DNA of 49,941 bases from Oscillospiraceae bacterium (GCA_022800525.1 JAAWQM010000016.1:1-49941); one strand, 5' to 3'; positions 1 to 8,973 are shown, counted from the first letter of the stretch. Notes: a model not told the origin generated them from the letters alone. Program-made: numbers and translations.

Positions 1-324
1 GCTCTTCTCAGGCAGGATGGCGGGGCCGCCGTCGATGGGCTGGCCCATGCCGTTGAACACGCGGCCCAGCATATCGCCGGACACCGCCAGCTCCAGGGGA
101 TGCCCCAGGAAGCGGATCTTGGAGTCCCGCAGGTTGATGCCGGCGGAGGACTCGAAGAGCTGGACCACAGCCTTGTCGCCGTTGACCTCCAGCACCTTGC
201 AGCGGCGGATGCTGCCGTCGCGGAGCTCGATCTCGGCCAGCTCGTCATAGGTGACGCCGTCGACCTTCTCGACCACCATCAGCGGGCCGGAGATCTCGTG
301 TATGGTACGGTATTCCTTCATCAT
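1..324 (-). CDS. ntpB: V-type ATP synthase subunit B, N-terminal part
   Basis: This is the first 108 codons of the non-catalytic B subunit of the V1 head; the rest lies beyond the left edge. The visible protein starts [16 protein letters not shown] and continues with the beta-barrel domain, including [20 protein letters not shown], typical of V/A-type B subunits. In the rotary enzyme three B subunits alternate with three A subunits around the stalk. The ATG at 324 overlaps the ntpA stop codon in an ATGA arrangement, so translational coupling is likely; an in-frame ATG at 321 is the alternative start. The nucleotide-binding domain is not in the window. Confidence 0.95.
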   Translation of the reverse strand, partial: MMKEYRTIHEISGPLMVVEKVDGVTYDELAEIELRDGSIRRCKVLEVNGDKAVVQLFESSAGINLRDSKIRFLGHPLELAVSGDMLGRVFNGMGQPIDGGPAILPEKS

Positions 325-2102
325 AAGTCAGCACCCGCTTTCTCTACGATCTCGGCGATCTCCCGCTCCATCTCCTCGGCGATGGCGGCGTACTCCTGGA
401 CGTACTTGTCGGCCTCGACGAACTTGGCGCGGCCGATCTTCTCCTTGGCGGGAATGTCCAGCATGGGGGCCAGGGGCGCGCCCTTGCTGATGGCGGCGCG
501 GGCCAGCTTGTCGAAGTCCAGGATCATGGACAGCATCCGCATCTGGCGGTCATGACTGGAGTAGCTGTCCACGTCCATAAAGGCGTTCTGCTGCAAGAAG
601 TCCTCGCGGACCATCTTGGCGGTCTCCAGGGTAAGCTGGTCGTTGGCGGACAGGGAGTCCTTACCGACCAGCTGGACGATCTCGTTGAGGTTATCCTCCT
701 CCTGGAGCAGGCTCATGGCCTTGTTCCGGTTCTCCATGAAGGCGGGGCCGAAGTGCTCGTCGAACCAGGGCTTCATGGTGTCCAGATACAGGGAATAGGA
801 GTTCAGCCAGTTGATGGCGGGGAAGTGGCGGCGGTAGGCCAGGGAGGCGTCCAAAGACCAGAACACCTTGACGATACGCATGGTGCCCTGGCTCACCGGC
901 TCGGACAGGTCGCCGCCCGGAGGCGACACGGCGCCCACAGCGGTCAGGGAGCCGGTGCGGTCCTCGCTGCCCATGCACTGCACCACGCCGGCCCGCTCAT
1001 AGAACTGGGCCAGGCGGGAGGCCAGATAGGCGGGGTAGCCTTCTTCGCCGGGCATTTCCTCCAGACGGCCGGACATCTCACGCAGGGCCTCGGCCCAGCG
1101 GGAGGTGGAGTCGGCGATGACGGCCACGGCATAGCCCATGTCGCGGAAGTACTCCGCGATGGTAATGCCGGTGTACACGGACGCCTCACGGGCGGCCACG
1201 GGCATATCGGAGGTGTTGGCGATCAGCACCGTCCGCTTCATCAGGGACTCGCCAGTGCGGGGGTCCTGGAGCTCGGGGAACTCGCGGAGAACGTCGGTCA
1301 TCTCGTTGCCGCGTTCGCCGCAGCCCACGTAAATGACGATGTCCACGTCAGACCACTTGGCCAGCTGGTGCTGGACCACGGTCTTGCCGGAGCCGAAGGG
1401 TCCGGGGACGGCGGCGGTGCCGCCCTTGGCGATAGGGAACATGGTGTCGATGATCCGCTGGCCGGACTGGAGGGGGGCCACCGGGTTGTATTTCTGCTTG
1501 TAGGGGCGGCCCACGCGGACGGGCCACTTCTGGGTCATGGTCAGCTCGCGAGTCTCGCCCTTGTCGGTCTTGACCTTGGCGATGACCTTATCCACGGTGT
1601 AGTCGCCGGGCTTGACGGCCCACTCCACGGTGCCGGAGACGCCGTTGGGGACCATGATCTTGTGGAGGACGACCTCGGTTTCGGGCACGGTGCCCAGCAC
1701 GTCGCCGCCCACCACCTTGTCGCCCACCTTGGCGACGGGGGTGTAGGCCCATTTCTTTTCGCGGTTGATGGCGGAGACCTCCACGCCGCGGGCCAGGTTG
1801 TTGGAGCCTGTCTGCTTGACGATTTCCTCCAGCGGGCGCTGGATACCGTCGTAGATGTTTTCAATGATGCCGGGCCCCAATTCAACACTCAGGGGCGCGC
1901 CGGTGGTGACCACCGCCGCGCCGGGTCCCAGGCCGGAGGTCTCCTCATAGACCTGGATGGAGGCCCGGTCGCCGGTCATGTTCAGGATCTCGCCGATCAG
2001 CCGCTGCTCGCCTACGCGGACCACGTCCGCCATGTTGGCGTCAGCCAGGCCGTCGGCGACGACCAGCGGGCCGGAGACCTTAATGATCTTGCCTTGACTC
2101 AT
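321..2102 (-). CDS. ntpA: V-type ATP synthase subunit A (catalytic)
   Basis: This is the catalytic subunit of the V1 head, which hydrolyses or makes ATP to drive rotation. At 593 residues it has the usual family length. Visible parts are the N-terminal barrel ([14 protein letters not shown]), the bulge domain specific to A subunits (about residues 115-185), the Walker A loop GPFGSGKT near residue 235, the GERGNE segment and the [20 protein letters not shown] region that contacts nucleotide. AAGGAAGG precedes the ATG. The gene is normally close behind subunit F, but here about 640 bases containing a hairpin-rich repeat separate them. The stop overlaps ntpB. The identification is secure. Confidence 0.98.
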   Translation of the reverse strand: MSQGKIIKVSGPLVVADGLADANMADVVRVGEQRLIGEILNMTGDRASIQVYEETSGLGPGAAVVTTGAPLSVELGPGIIENIYDGIQRPLEEIVKQTGSNNLARGVEVSAINREKKWAYTPVAKVGDKVVGGDVLGTVPETEVVLHKIMVPNGVSGTVEWAVKPGDYTVDKVIAKVKTDKGETRELTMTQKWPVRVGRPYKQKYNPVAPLQSGQRIIDTMFPIAKGGTAAVPGPFGSGKTVVQHQLAKWSDVDIVIYVGCGERGNEMTDVLREFPELQDPRTGESLMKRTVLIANTSDMPVAAREASVYTGITIAEYFRDMGYAVAVIADSTSRWAEALREMSGRLEEMPGEEGYPAYLASRLAQFYERAGVVQCMGSEDRTGSLTAVGAVSPPGGDLSEPVSQGTMRIVKVFWSLDASLAYRRHFPAINWLNSYSLYLDTMKPWFDEHFGPAFMENRNKAMSLLQEEDNLNEIVQLVGKDSLSANDQLTLETAKMVREDFLQQNAFMDVDSYSSHDRQMRMLSMILDFDKLARAAISKGAPLAPMLDIPAKEKIGRAKFVEADKYVQEYAAIAEEMEREIAEIVEKAGADL

Positions 2103-2217
2103 TCCTTCACTGCCTTCCTTTTCAAATTAAAGGATGTCGCTGTATCCGCCGCGCGCCGCGCGGCAGGGGATGTTGTTTCAAATCTGTGACCCCGGGCCTG
2201 TGCGGCCCGGACCCGCA

Positions 2218-2708
2218 GTTACTTTTTGCTTGTGCAAAAAGTAACCAAAAACACACCGGAACCAAGGTTCCGGACCTCCAATACGAGGGGTGTTATCAAA
2301 CACGCGCACAAATGAAGAGCTGCGCTGCCCCGTGAACAAGCAGTCCTGCGGGCATCTGGTCTAGGGGTCTGGTAATATTCCGACTCCGGCTGACGCCCTG
2401 TTAATGGGACAGAGACATCTGCGGAGGGTGTTCTGTTGTGACATGGTTTCTGACGGCGGTCCGTCCAAAGGGCCGCGCCTCCGGCGATGGCTGTAAACCA
2501 ACTCCAGCAGCGGCGCCGCAGCGCCCCGCCCCCGATACAACCCGTGGGTAGCCGCAAAAGACCGGCGCGCCAACGAAGGCATTGGGAACAGAACAAACCA
2601 GCGCATCGGCGGAGGGAAAACAATCGCCCCCGTCATTCAGAGGATTCTCAAGGGGGCTCGCCCCCTTGAGCGAGCTTTTGGTTACTTTTCCCCCGGGGGA
2701 AAAGTAAC
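2218..2708 (-). repeat. Dispersed modular repeat, copy A (modules 1 and 2)
   Basis: The 640-base gap between ntpG and ntpA holds this element. It is bounded by two palindromes with related arms: GTTACTTTTTGC/GCAAAAAGTAAC (2218-2245) and GTTACTTTTCCCCC/GGGGGAAAAGTAAC (2681-2708). Inside lie CCGGAACC-AA-GGTTCCGG (2256-2273) and CTCAAGGGGGC-TC-GCCCCCTTGAG (2647-2670). Module 1 (about 2218-2432) matches copy B at 21605, including a 112-base block at 2310-2421. Module 2 (about 2490-2708) matches copy C at 35737 in opposite orientation. Flanking it, CCGGGCC/GGCCCGG forms a further hairpin at 2192-2210. Open frames inside shift between copies, so I treat it as non-coding. Confidence 0.85.
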
Positions 2709-2743
2709 GCCCCCGTCCCCCTCGCAGGGGGAATAACAGGATA

Positions 2744-3052
2744 TTATCCGATATCCGCGCCGACAGCCCGCTCCACGGCGCTCTGGAGGGCCTGGGCCCC
2801 CAGGCCCAGACTCCCCGTCTTGCCGGGGATGAGGATAACCGCAGGGGTCACCGACGTCTTGTACCGGTCGATCTCCGTCTGAATGGACTGAGCCAGCTGC
2901 TCGGTCACATAGACGATCGCATACTCTTCCTTGGCCAGCCTGTGGAGCGTATGCCGGGCCTCCTCCGCCTCCTCAACGGGAAACGTGTCCAGCCCCAGGG
3001 CCTTGAATCCCAGGACGCTGTCCCGGTCGCCCAGAACCGCGATCTTATACAT
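2744..3052 (-). CDS. ntpG: V-type ATP synthase subunit F
   Basis: This small central-stalk subunit (NtpG in E. hirae naming) binds subunit D and couples rotation to the V1 head. The chosen start gives 102 residues beginning MYKIAVLGDRDSVLGFKALG, the characteristic N terminus of the family; a longer frame to 3091 would add an unrelated extension. The centre reads YAIVYVTEQLA and the C-terminal half has PAVILIPGKTGSLGLG. The start lies eight bases inside the end of ntpC, in keeping with tight operon packing. The repeat element follows immediately downstream, so the mRNA must run through several strong hairpins to reach ntpA. Confidence 0.93.
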   Translation of the reverse strand: MYKIAVLGDRDSVLGFKALGLDTFPVEEAEEARHTLHRLAKEEYAIVYVTEQLAQSIQTEIDRYKTSVTPAVILIPGKTGSLGLGAQALQSAVERAVGADIG

Positions 3053-4049
3053 ACGCCTCACGCAGCCTTTCCCGGATGGTCTCGCCGCCAATGCCCGCCA
3101 TGCGGCTGGACATAATGGTGCGCACCGCCGTAAACTCGATCTCCTTGGCCACCAGATACCCGATGACCGCCTCCACGCCGAAGGGCACGCCCTTGGCCTT
3201 GCCCGCCGCGGCGGTCACCGCGTCGTCGCAGGCCTTCTCAAAGGCTGTCAGGCTGCCGCCGTTCACCGCGTTCACGCCCAGCTCCGCCGCCGCGCGCAGG
3301 GCGGTGGACCGGTACACGTCCTCCAGGCTTCCGCCCAGGGCGGCGTTCCGGATGCGCTCGGGGGCCACCGTGCCGCCCTCCACCAGCACCTTCTTCAGCA
3401 GGTCCGCGCCCTTCTTCATCCGCAGCGTGCGTACCGCGCTGCGCAGGTTGGACGCGTCGATGGTCGCCTGGACGTAGCTGGTGAGGAACTTACTGCCCGT
3501 GGCCTCAGCGGCGGAGAGCATCTCCGCATAGTAGGCCCGGTCCAGGATGAAGTCCGCCAGCTGGGGGTCGCCGGTGGTTCCCAGCACCTCCGCCGCCTCC
3601 CTGGCGGCGCGGGACAGGGTCGCCGGAAGGAGATCGTAGACCCCCTCCGTCACCGCCCGGGTGATGACCGCCGTAGGCACGCGCCCGGCATCCATCAGGA
3701 GCCGTCCGGCGTCCGCGCCCATCGAGCGGGCCTTCAGGAGGGCCTTGAGATTGTGGTAATCATATTTGACCTTGAACACGTCCACCACCGCCTTGTCCGG
3801 CACAAAACGGTACAGGTCCTGGAAGACCTTTTCCCGCTCGCTGGCCAGGGCCGCGCCCAGCTCCCGCTCACTGGAGGGGGAGAACTCGCTGTAGCCGATC
3901 TCGCCAAGCACCTTCGCCGCGTCCTCGGTGGTGGGCGCGTCGATCATGCGGTCCATACGGGCGGCGGTGAGCAGGTTCCGCTCACGGGTGCGCAGGTAGC
4001 TGGAGATGAACAGGTAGTCCGTATCCTTCAATTGCTTCTTCTTTGCCAA
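3045..4049 (-). CDS. ntpC: V-type ATP synthase subunit C (d/AC39)
   Basis: This is the funnel-shaped subunit that joins the central stalk to the membrane c-ring. It is about 334 residues and almost wholly alpha-helical, as in the family. Features include DYLFISSYLRTRERNLL near the N terminus and KVKYDYHNLKALLKA near residue 100. The start is unusual: AAAGGAGG directly abuts the ATG at 4055, leaving no spacing, while a TTG six bases further on, at 4049, has ideal spacing. I chose TTG (protein starting MAKKKQLKD); the ATG would add only two residues. The 3' end overlaps ntpG by eight bases. Length and position between E and F support the call. Confidence 0.92.
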   Translation of the reverse strand: MAKKKQLKDTDYLFISSYLRTRERNLLTAARMDRMIDAPTTEDAAKVLGEIGYSEFSPSSERELGAALASEREKVFQDLYRFVPDKAVVDVFKVKYDYHNLKALLKARSMGADAGRLLMDAGRVPTAVITRAVTEGVYDLLPATLSRAAREAAEVLGTTGDPQLADFILDRAYYAEMLSAAEATGSKFLTSYVQATIDASNLRSAVRTLRMKKGADLLKKVLVEGGTVAPERIRNAALGGSLEDVYRSTALRAAAELGVNAVNGGSLTAFEKACDDAVTAAAGKAKGVPFGVEAVIGYLVAKEIEFTAVRTIMSSRMAGIGGETIRERLREAYV

Positions 4050-4084
4050 AGCCATCCTCCTTTCTCATACTTGCCGTATCCGCT

Positions 4085-4777
4085 TTACGCGAAGAGGATG
4101 GCGGCGACCTCGGCCGTCATGTCCTCACGGAGGACGCGCAGCTGCGTCTCAAAGGCGCAGTTGACCTCCACCTGGCCGTCCCGCAGGATCAGCCCGCCGT
4201 CCATCTCCCGGGTGTCCTGGGCCAGCGTCAGCATGGCCGTACCCTGGAGCAGGGCGGAGGCGCCGGTGACCACCTTGGAGAGGACCTTTCCAGCCTTGCC
4301 GCCGGACTTGGCGGCCTTTTCGGCGGCCTCGGGGGCGACGGCCTCCGCCAGAATGGCGTTGGCCTTGGCCGCTACCTGGGGGCCGACGCGTTCCCGGTCC
4401 CTGGCGCTAAGGATGATCTCCTCCCGGCCGGTCTTGGCGGCGCGGACGGCCATGCGGGCCAGCAGCTCGGCGTACTCGCCCTCCGGCAGGGACTGCAGCC
4501 GCTTGTGGGCCTTCTCGAAGGCAGCGTCCATGCAGGACTGCTTGGCGGCCAGGAGCATCTTCTTGGCCTCCATCTGGGCCGCGCCCTCCAGGCGCTCGGC
4601 CTGACGCTGGGCGGCCTCCTTCCCGGCGGCGTCCGCCGCCTTGGCCGCGGCCTCTGCCTGGGCCTGATAGCCGCTGCGGATCTGGGCGGCCTTGGCCTCG
4701 CCCTCCCGCAGGATCTCCGCGATCTCATTCTTGGCGTCGGTCTCAATGCGCGCGGTAATCTTTTCAATTCCGTTCAT
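4085..4777 (-). CDS. ntpE: V-type ATP synthase subunit E
   Basis: Subunit E forms the peripheral stalk with the G/H subunit and holds the V1 head against rotation. The protein is 230 residues, starting MNGIEKITARIETDAKNEI, with a long Ala/Glu/Lys-rich coiled coil to about residue 95 and a globular end carrying GGLILRDGQVEVNCAFETQL. It is longer than typical bacterial homologues because of an Ala/Lys/Gly-rich insertion around residues 140-190. I chose ATG at 4777; a TTG codon directly upstream is also in frame. It is separated from ntpK by 42 bases and from ntpC by about 30. Confidence 0.92.
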   Translation of the reverse strand: MNGIEKITARIETDAKNEIAEILREGEAKAAQIRSGYQAQAEAAAKAADAAGKEAAQRQAERLEGAAQMEAKKMLLAAKQSCMDAAFEKAHKRLQSLPEGEYAELLARMAVRAAKTGREEIILSARDRERVGPQVAAKANAILAEAVAPEAAEKAAKSGGKAGKVLSKVVTGASALLQGTAMLTLAQDTREMDGGLILRDGQVEVNCAFETQLRVLREDMTAEVAAILFA

Positions 4778-4819
4778 CAATGCGTTACCGCCTTTCCAGT
4801 CTCGTATTATGGTGGACTC

Positions 4820-5320
4820 TTAGAAGTTGTACATCATGACCATCAGGATGGTGGCCAGCAGAGAAAGGATGGCGTAGAACTCCACGATACCGCAGAGGAT
4901 GATGCCCTTGGTAGCCTCTTCGGGCTTCTTGGCGACGATGTTGATGGAGGCGGTGGCCACGCGGCCCTGGGCGATGGCGGACAGCAGGCCGCCCAGCGCG
5001 ATGGGGATGCAGGCGCCGAACATGGCGAGGCCCTGCTCGATGGTCAGGGTCGCAATGCTGCCGCCGAACACGCCCAGCTTCAGCATGACCATGAACCACG
5101 CCACGATGCCGTACAGGCCCTGGGTACCGGGGAGCACCTGAAGGATCATGCACTTGGAGAACTGCTCGGGAGTTTCGGCGATAACGCCGGTAGCGGCCTC
5201 ACCGGTCATGCCGGTGCCCTTGGCGGAGCCCACGCAGCACAGGGCGACTGCCAGAGCGGAACCCAGATAAGCCAGACCTACGCCGCCGAACGCGTTAAAA
5301 AATCCACTGAAGAAATCCAT
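4820..5320 (-). CDS. ntpK: V-type ATP synthase subunit K (membrane rotor ring)
   Basis: This is the four-helix rotor-ring subunit of Vo, 166 residues, made of two fused hairpins. The ion-carrying glutamate is Glu147 in GIVEFYAIL of the second hairpin; the first hairpin has Gln61 instead, as in V-type rings. The residues that bind Na+ in E. hirae NtpK (Leu61, Thr64, Gln65, Gln110, Glu139) align with Leu63, Thr66, Gln67 (in PGTQGLYG), Gln118 and Glu147. I therefore infer Na+ rather than H+ coupling. The start is one base after the ntpI stop, and its ribosome site (AAGGAGGAAAATTAA) lies in the end of ntpI. Confidence 0.97.
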   Translation of the reverse strand: MDFFSGFFNAFGGVGLAYLGSALAVALCCVGSAKGTGMTGEAATGVIAETPEQFSKCMILQVLPGTQGLYGIVAWFMVMLKLGVFGGSIATLTIEQGLAMFGACIPIALGGLLSAIAQGRVATASINIVAKKPEEATKGIILCGIVEFYAILSLLATILMVMMYNF

Positions 5321-5321
5321 T

Positions 5322-7271
5322 TTAATTTTCCTCCTTGATTACGTCTACATATTTTGTATTGATTGCCAGAGGCTGATAGGGCTTTCCGCCCTCCTTGTAG
5401 AACCGGCCGAAAAACTCCAGGCACTGCAAACGCAGGTCGTGTACGTAGCAGCCCAGCAGGTTCAGCGCAAGGTTCAGCGCGTTGCCAACCATGGAGATGA
5501 TGACGAACAGGATCACATTCCCAAAGGTAGCGCCCAGAGTGTTGAACACCGAGGCGATGACGCTGCCCGAGAGCATCAGGGCCATGATACGGATATAAGA
5601 GAGGGTATCGCTGAAGTAACCGGTGACGCCATTGTAGACGAGCCCCACCAGGCAGGTGACCTTGCCGAAGCCCTTGGCGTTCCGGGTGCCGCCGAAGACC
5701 AGCATCAGGATGCCGATGACCAGCACCACGGGCACGCCGGCCACGGTGCCGATGCCGAAGATGGCCAGAGCCACGCCCGCCAGGATGATCCACCATGTGA
5801 TCTCGCTGAACAGCGCGTCAATGAACTGGCCCTCCTGGCACTTCTTGACCACGCTGACGGTCATGCCGGTGAAGATCTGGATAACGCCCATGACCAGAGA
5901 ACCGATCATGATGGGCATCGTGTCGTTCAGCGGCGTGAACAGGGCGGGCATCTCAAAGGTGCTGGCGGGGTTGATGATCTTCAGCAGCTGGGGAATGAAA
6001 TCCCCGAAGAAGCCGCCGGTGAGCGCGCCCACGATGAACGTGCTGACGCCGCACCAGAAAAACAGCTCCATGAAATTGGGGTTTTTGGGCTTGGTCTTAC
6101 GCAGCATGAACTGGGTCCCCAGCATCATCAGCAGGCCGTAGCCCATATCGGCCAGCATGACGCCGAAGAAGACGATGAAGAAGGGAGCCATCAGCGGGTT
6201 GGGGTCCACCCCGTCGTAGGCCGGCAGGGAGTACATCTCCGTCACCGTGTTCATGCACCGGGTCAATTTGTTGTTTTTCAGCTTGATGGGAACGTTGGGG
6301 TAATCCTCCGGGTCCGGCTCGGTGAGCTCCCAGGCGCAGTCGAAGCCCTTCAGAGCCTTCTCCAGCTTCCCGGCGTCCTCCGCCGGGAGCCATCCGTCCA
6401 GGTAGAGAATGGAGCCGTCCGTCAGCAGGCGCTCCTTCACGCCCTCGGTGGAAAGATCCTGCTCCACCCGGTCGATGCAAACCTCCAGCTCCTTCCGGGC
6501 GGAGGCCAGGGACTTGACGCCCTCCAGCTCCTGGTCCATCTGGCGCTGGGTCTGGCGGATCTCCTCATCCAGCCTTTTGATGTTCTCCGACGCGGTGCCG
6601 GTGAGCTCCTTGAGCTGAGAGAAGGTGAATCCGCAGGAGCGCAGGGCCTCCAGCGCGGACTGCTCCTGGTCCTTGTGTACCAGGACCTCCAGGTACTGCT
6701 GCTCCCGGTCCTCAGAGAGCTTGGTGATCTCCACGCACTCCGCCGCCTCCGTGACCGCGCCGGTCATGGCGTGGAAATCCACGGTGTTGGGCGCCGCGCC
6801 CAGCAGGATACGAACCGTCCTGGTCCCCTTCTGCTCCAGGGGGAGGCTGCAGCTCTCCCAGGGCCGCAGGGCCATCTGATCGGCCTGCAGCCGGGTCACC
6901 CTGGCGGCAAGCTGGCCCATGCTCTTGGCGTGGCCGTTGACCTTCCGGGCGGTCTCCAGGGTTTTGTCCAGGGTTTTGCGGTCCATCAGGTCCCGCTCCC
7001 GGATCTCGTCCCGGGCGGCGAACATGCCGCTCTTCTGGGGGGCGTATTTCGCCAGCACATCCACCGCCTGCTTCAGTTCCGTCTGGAGGGCCTTGGCTTC
7101 GGAGAGGTCGCCGCTGCCCCGCTTGAGCAGCGCGGACCACTCCTCGTCCTCCAGATAAGCCTCCGGCTCACTGATCTCCACGCAGCCCGCGTGGAGCAGG
7201 CTTTTGAGCAGCCCGTCGCGATCCTGGTTCATGGCGATCAGTCGCAGCCGTTTCATTTTGGTTATGGCCAT
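5322..7271 (-). CDS. ntpI: V-type ATP synthase subunit I (a subunit)
   Basis: This is the membrane stator subunit with the ion half-channels, 649 residues. The N-terminal half (to about residue 330) is cytoplasmic with coiled-coil stretches and starts MAITKMKRLRLIAMNQDRD. The C-terminal half has about seven hydrophobic segments, beginning with PFFIVFFGVMLADMGYGLL, a hallmark of the family, and later YFSDTLSYIRIMALMLSGS, which contains the essential arginine facing the rotor. Its ATG directly follows the ntpF stop codon (TAAATG) and its stop is one base from ntpK, so all three are translated from one message. Confidence 0.97.
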   Translation of the reverse strand: MAITKMKRLRLIAMNQDRDGLLKSLLHAGCVEISEPEAYLEDEEWSALLKRGSGDLSEAKALQTELKQAVDVLAKYAPQKSGMFAARDEIRERDLMDRKTLDKTLETARKVNGHAKSMGQLAARVTRLQADQMALRPWESCSLPLEQKGTRTVRILLGAAPNTVDFHAMTGAVTEAAECVEITKLSEDREQQYLEVLVHKDQEQSALEALRSCGFTFSQLKELTGTASENIKRLDEEIRQTQRQMDQELEGVKSLASARKELEVCIDRVEQDLSTEGVKERLLTDGSILYLDGWLPAEDAGKLEKALKGFDCAWELTEPDPEDYPNVPIKLKNNKLTRCMNTVTEMYSLPAYDGVDPNPLMAPFFIVFFGVMLADMGYGLLMMLGTQFMLRKTKPKNPNFMELFFWCGVSTFIVGALTGGFFGDFIPQLLKIINPASTFEMPALFTPLNDTMPIMIGSLVMGVIQIFTGMTVSVVKKCQEGQFIDALFSEITWWIILAGVALAIFGIGTVAGVPVVLVIGILMLVFGGTRNAKGFGKVTCLVGLVYNGVTGYFSDTLSYIRIMALMLSGSVIASVFNTLGATFGNVILFVIISMVGNALNLALNLLGCYVHDLRLQCLEFFGRFYKEGGKPYQPLAINTKYVDVIKEEN

Positions 7272-7586
7272 TTAACTATCTACCACCCTTCCTAAGATCG
7301 CCTTTGCCGCTTTGTCCAGGCGCGCTCCGGCATCCTTTTTCAGCGCGTCGCAGTCCTTCGCCGCCTTTGCCAGGATCTCGTCGCGCCGTTTGGCGGCTTG
7401 GGCCTCAGCCTGCTTGAGGGCCTCGGCTGCGGCTGCGGCGGCCTGCTCTCTGCCCTTTTGGAGCAGCGCGCGTCCTTCCCGCTCCGCGTCAGCCGCCAGC
7501 TTCTGGGCCTGCGCCCTGGCGTCAGCCCGGGCCTGTTCCATGCCGTCCTCCACCGCGCGGATCTTGGTTATGGCTTCCAGTGACAT
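7272..7586 (-). CDS. ntpF: V-type ATP synthase peripheral stalk subunit G/H
   Basis: This is the first gene of the V-ATPase operon: 104 residues, almost entirely Ala/Glu/Lys/Arg coiled coil (AQAQKLAADAEREGRALLQ and similar), without hydrophobic segments. It matches the small peripheral-stalk partner of subunit E (NtpF in E. hirae, subunit H or G elsewhere). Sequence identity in this family is low, so length, coiled coil and first position in the operon carry the assignment. The start has GGGGTGA about six bases upstream. The stop touches the ntpI start. Confidence 0.85.
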   Translation of the reverse strand: MSLEAITKIRAVEDGMEQARADARAQAQKLAADAEREGRALLQKGREQAAAAAAEALKQAEAQAAKRRDEILAKAAKDCDALKKDAGARLDKAAKAILGRVVDS

Positions 7587-7689
7587 TCTCTCACCCCTTT
7601 TCCATCAGCTTCCCGAGGAAGCCTGTCTCCGATATTCCGCGTAAGATGCCACCTATTCTAATATAAAAGGAGACAATAACGCACTAGAT

Positions 7690-7718
7690 AGTATATCACA
7701 ACTCCGCGCCCGCTTCCA
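7690..7718 (-). promoter_or_regulatory. Weak candidate promoter of the V-ATPase operon
   Basis: On the minus strand TATACT (7690-7695) is a good -10 box, with a poor -35 match TGGAAG 17 bases upstream. It lies about 100 bases ahead of ntpF in an AT-rich gap. A second AT-rich stretch nearer the gene (7658-7668) could serve instead. Confidence 0.3.
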
Positions 7719-7830
7719 GTCATTTTTTCAAGTTTTTCCATTTGTGTTAATTTGAATAAATCCGAATGAATTTGCTTCGTGAAAATTATCCAACATGTCG
7801 AAGAATGTCCGCGGCATACCGGCGCATAAA

Positions 7831-7866
7831 GAACGCCCGCCGGGTCCGATTGGACCGGCGGGCGTT
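7831..7866 (-). terminator. Terminator after the glycosidase-like gene
   Basis: A strong hairpin with GAACGCCCGCCGG arms and an AATC-type loop lies ten bases after the stop codon at 7876 and is followed on the minus strand by TTTAT. It separates this gene from the V-ATPase promoter region. Confidence 0.7.
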
Positions 7867-7875
7867 CGCACGCAT

Positions 7876-8973
7876 CTATTGTACCGTCAGGCACCAGCTT
7901 CCTTCTCCCGGCTCGCTGGTCAGGGGGACGAAAACCGGCTTCTTCTCACCTTCCACCAGCACGTCCACCAGGGCCTGGGAGGCAACGGGACTGGAGGACT
8001 CCGCGTACACGCCGTCCACCAGGGGCAGCAGGACCGTCAGGTCCACGCCGGAGACCTCCTCCTTCCCGGCCGTCAGCAGGTCCTCCGTGACCAGGAGGCT
8101 CAGCTTGGTGCCGTAAGGCTCCAGGGCCTCCTTCATCTCCCGCAGCAGCAGCTCCAGGGCCTCGGTTTTGCTCAGGGTGTTGTTGGCGTAGCTGATTTTG
8201 TTCAGATTGCCGCTGACGGGGTAGCTCAGCTCCTCCAGCAGCAGCTCGTCAAAGCCCAGCTTGGCGCACTCCACCGCCACGCTCACCACATAGCTCCTGG
8301 CCAGCTCCTTGTCCGGGTCCAGCCAGTGCCAGCTCTTGTAGTCGTACCACACATAGTTGTTGGGCTGGCAGATGGCGGCGTCCACCATGTTGACGAAGGA
8401 GAAATAGCTGTCGTGGAGGCAGTTGAACCGGGCCACGGCCACGACGTCCTCCGTCTCGCACAGGACCCGCATCGTTTCGTTGGCCGCCTCGTCGCCCCTC
8501 ATCGCCTGAGCCTGGACCACGGGGGAGGAGAAGAACACCTGACCCGAGCTGTCCCGGACAGTATAGAGGAAGCCGTTGGCCCCCCGCTCGGCCAGGAGCT
8601 GCGTCAGCGCGGCCCTGTCCGCCGGCAGGCTCGCCAGTTCCACCAGCCTATGTTCGCCGAAGAGATCGACAGGCTCCGGTTCCGGCTCTGGTTCCGGCTC
8701 CGCCGGTTCAATCGTCAGGTCCACCGCAGGGAGCTGGTCCTCCGCAGACGGGCCGGTATCCTCCGGCGGAGAAGCGGCCGCCTGGGGCGGGGCAGGCAAA
8801 TCCAGCTGCCAGAAGGGGAGCACGATGCTCATGCCCCCGTCGTCCCGGTAGGTGATATAGCGCTGCAAAAACATGAAGCCGCAGGCGGCGGCCAGGATCA
8901 GGACCAGCAGCGCGACCAGCAGTTTCCTGCCGACGGATGACCGGCCCCGGTAGCTTTGATACCCTTTTGCCAC
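7876..8973 (-). CDS. Membrane-anchored glycosidase-like protein (DUF4015 type)
   Basis: This 365-residue protein has a basic N terminus, one membrane segment (about residues 17-36), a low-complexity acidic/Pro linker with a run of EP pairs near residues 88-102, and an external domain resembling the DUF4015 TIM-barrel family of putative glycoside hydrolases. The barrel-like signs are GANGFLYTVRDSSG, CAKLGFDELLLEELSYP (where relatives have an acidic active-site strand) and LVDGVYAES near the end. A role in cell-wall or polysaccharide handling is inference. It begins with GTG at 8973, preceded by GGGAGGAACACCT. It stands alone, with its own promoter and terminator. Confidence 0.65.
   Translation of the reverse strand: MAKGYQSYRGRSSVGRKLLVALLVLILAAACGFMFLQRYITYRDDGGMSIVLPFWQLDLPAPPQAAASPPEDTGPSAEDQLPAVDLTIEPAEPEPEPEPEPVDLFGEHRLVELASLPADRAALTQLLAERGANGFLYTVRDSSGQVFFSSPVVQAQAMRGDEAANETMRVLCETEDVVAVARFNCLHDSYFSFVNMVDAAICQPNNYVWYDYKSWHWLDPDKELARSYVVSVAVECAKLGFDELLLEELSYPVSGNLNKISYANNTLSKTEALELLLREMKEALEPYGTKLSLLVTEDLLTAGKEEVSGVDLTVLLPLVDGVYAESSSPVASQALVDVLVEGEKKPVFVPLTSEPGEGSWCLTVQ

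Noticed and set aside
552-2189. Long open frame on the plus strand opposite ntpA (545 codons)
   Set aside because: It is a GC-rich antisense shadow: Ala/Gly/His/Leu-rich, no ribosome site, no family resemblance, and it fully overlaps a secure gene.
2219-2623. Minus-strand frames within repeat copies A and B sharing a peptide around PLTGRQPES
   Set aside because: Both copies are similar at the DNA level in several frames at once, the reading frames end in hairpin arms, and there are no ribosome sites. Similarity follows from the repeat. A small peptide cannot be fully excluded.
8680-8712. Short GGTTCCGGCTCC-type repeat as a regulatory repeat
   Set aside because: It encodes the EP-rich linker of the glycosidase-like protein; low-complexity coding sequence explains it.
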